Source: CAZNPL01 sp964574815 (GTDB lineage Bacteria > Planctomycetota > Phycisphaerae > UBA1845). From it: 61,274 nt of DNA. The stretch is from positions 1 to 61,274 of the forward strand of contig CAZNPL010000043.1 of NCBI GenBank assembly GCA_964574815.1, given 5' to 3'. Made by a program: the position numbers and the translations under genes. Below, piece after piece: positions 61,114 to 61,274 of the stretch. The notes beneath the pieces are model-generated. The model was not told where the DNA came from. It saw only the letters and a list, made by a program, of their open reading frames with translations, and ran no database searches. Numbering within the stretch: position 1 is the first letter of the stretch; each line of letters begins with the position of its first letter.

Positions 61114-61274
61114 GATGGAGGCACGAAGGGACGGGGGGACGGAGGGACGAAGGCTTGCCTGCGGGGCGGGGCTGGCGGCCGGGGGTTTTGGTGGCTTCGT
61201 TTGGAAGGAAGAGGCACGGAGGCACGAAGGCACGGAGGCACGTAGGGGAAAGGGGCAGGGACGAAGGGACGGGG
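61114..61274. repeat. Low-complexity GGCACGAAGG-type repeat tract
   Basis: Two blocks (61114-61158 and 61205-61274) are made of degenerate 8-10 bp units such as GGCACGGA, GGCACGAAG and GGGACGAAG, separated by 46 bp of GC-rich sequence. The tract runs out of the window. It does not code convincingly on either strand. Confidence 0.65.

Noticed and set aside
61114..61274. CRISPR array
   Set aside because: The units are 8-10 bp, degenerate and without unique spacers of regular length.

Overview
This 61 kb window is GC-rich and tightly packed. Gene content and repeat style suggest a free-living bacterium of the Planctomycetota or a close relative. The clues are a CheB-CheR fusion, RHS and FG-GAP proteins, many two-component genes, PRC-barrel, BON and CBS proteins, and many short palindromic repeats between genes. 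This is an inference from reading the sequence; no database search was run.

Region 1 (about 1-20,500) is mostly one leftward glycogen/trehalose operon. In transcription order it encodes a GT4 glycosyltransferase, a small coiled-coil protein, GlgE, TreS fused to maltokinase, TreZ, GlgX, GlgB, MalQ and TreY. Five junctions overlap by 4 bp or are 1 bp apart. The set can form a cycle: trehalose to maltose to maltose-1-phosphate (TreS-Mak), polymerisation (GlgE), branching (GlgB), trimming (GlgX, MalQ) and return to trehalose (TreY, TreZ). A broken RHS gene lies at the left edge and a CBS-ACT protein lies upstream.

Region 2 (20,500-34,900) starts with a rightward pair: a HAD/trehalose-phosphatase fusion and a GH65 phosphorylase. 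They share a reading frame and are separated by a single stop codon. A near-consensus sigma-70 promoter precedes them. Next come a cupin, a rhodanese gene interrupted in frame by TGA in its catalytic loop (a strong selenocysteine candidate), a Lon-type protease, a fused acyl-activating/ACP/acyltransferase enzyme, an MFS transporter and an FG-GAP repeat protein.

Region 3 (35,000-50,600) holds a four-gene group 3b-type [NiFe] hydrogenase operon, two paralogous PRC-barrel proteins around a signalling and metabolism block (PAS/GAF histidine kinase, FixJ-type and OmpR-type regulators, PfkB sugar kinase), an AI-2E family transporter, a sigma-70 family factor and a six-BON-domain exported protein.

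Region 4 (50,600-61,274) holds a TrkA-C membrane protein, a second rhodanese, a leftward operon of an unknown protein, a PAS-PAS-GAF-HisKA_3 kinase and a NarL-type regulator, a 1053-residue CheB-CheR-PAS protein, a CBS-pair protein, and a BON remnant beside low-complexity repeats. The intergenic spaces carry several families of perfect palindromes, including a MITE-like element.

Taken together (OtsB1-like phosphatase/GH65, PfkB, CBS proteins, [NiFe] hydrogenase, DevS/DevR-like pair, rhodaneses, Lon, storage glucan and trehalose) the window resembles a starvation/low-oxygen survival island, comparable in composition to the mycobacterial DosR regulon. The most surprising single item is the candidate selenoprotein rhodanese at 25637-25939, which has a good bacterial SECIS-like hairpin directly after the TGA.
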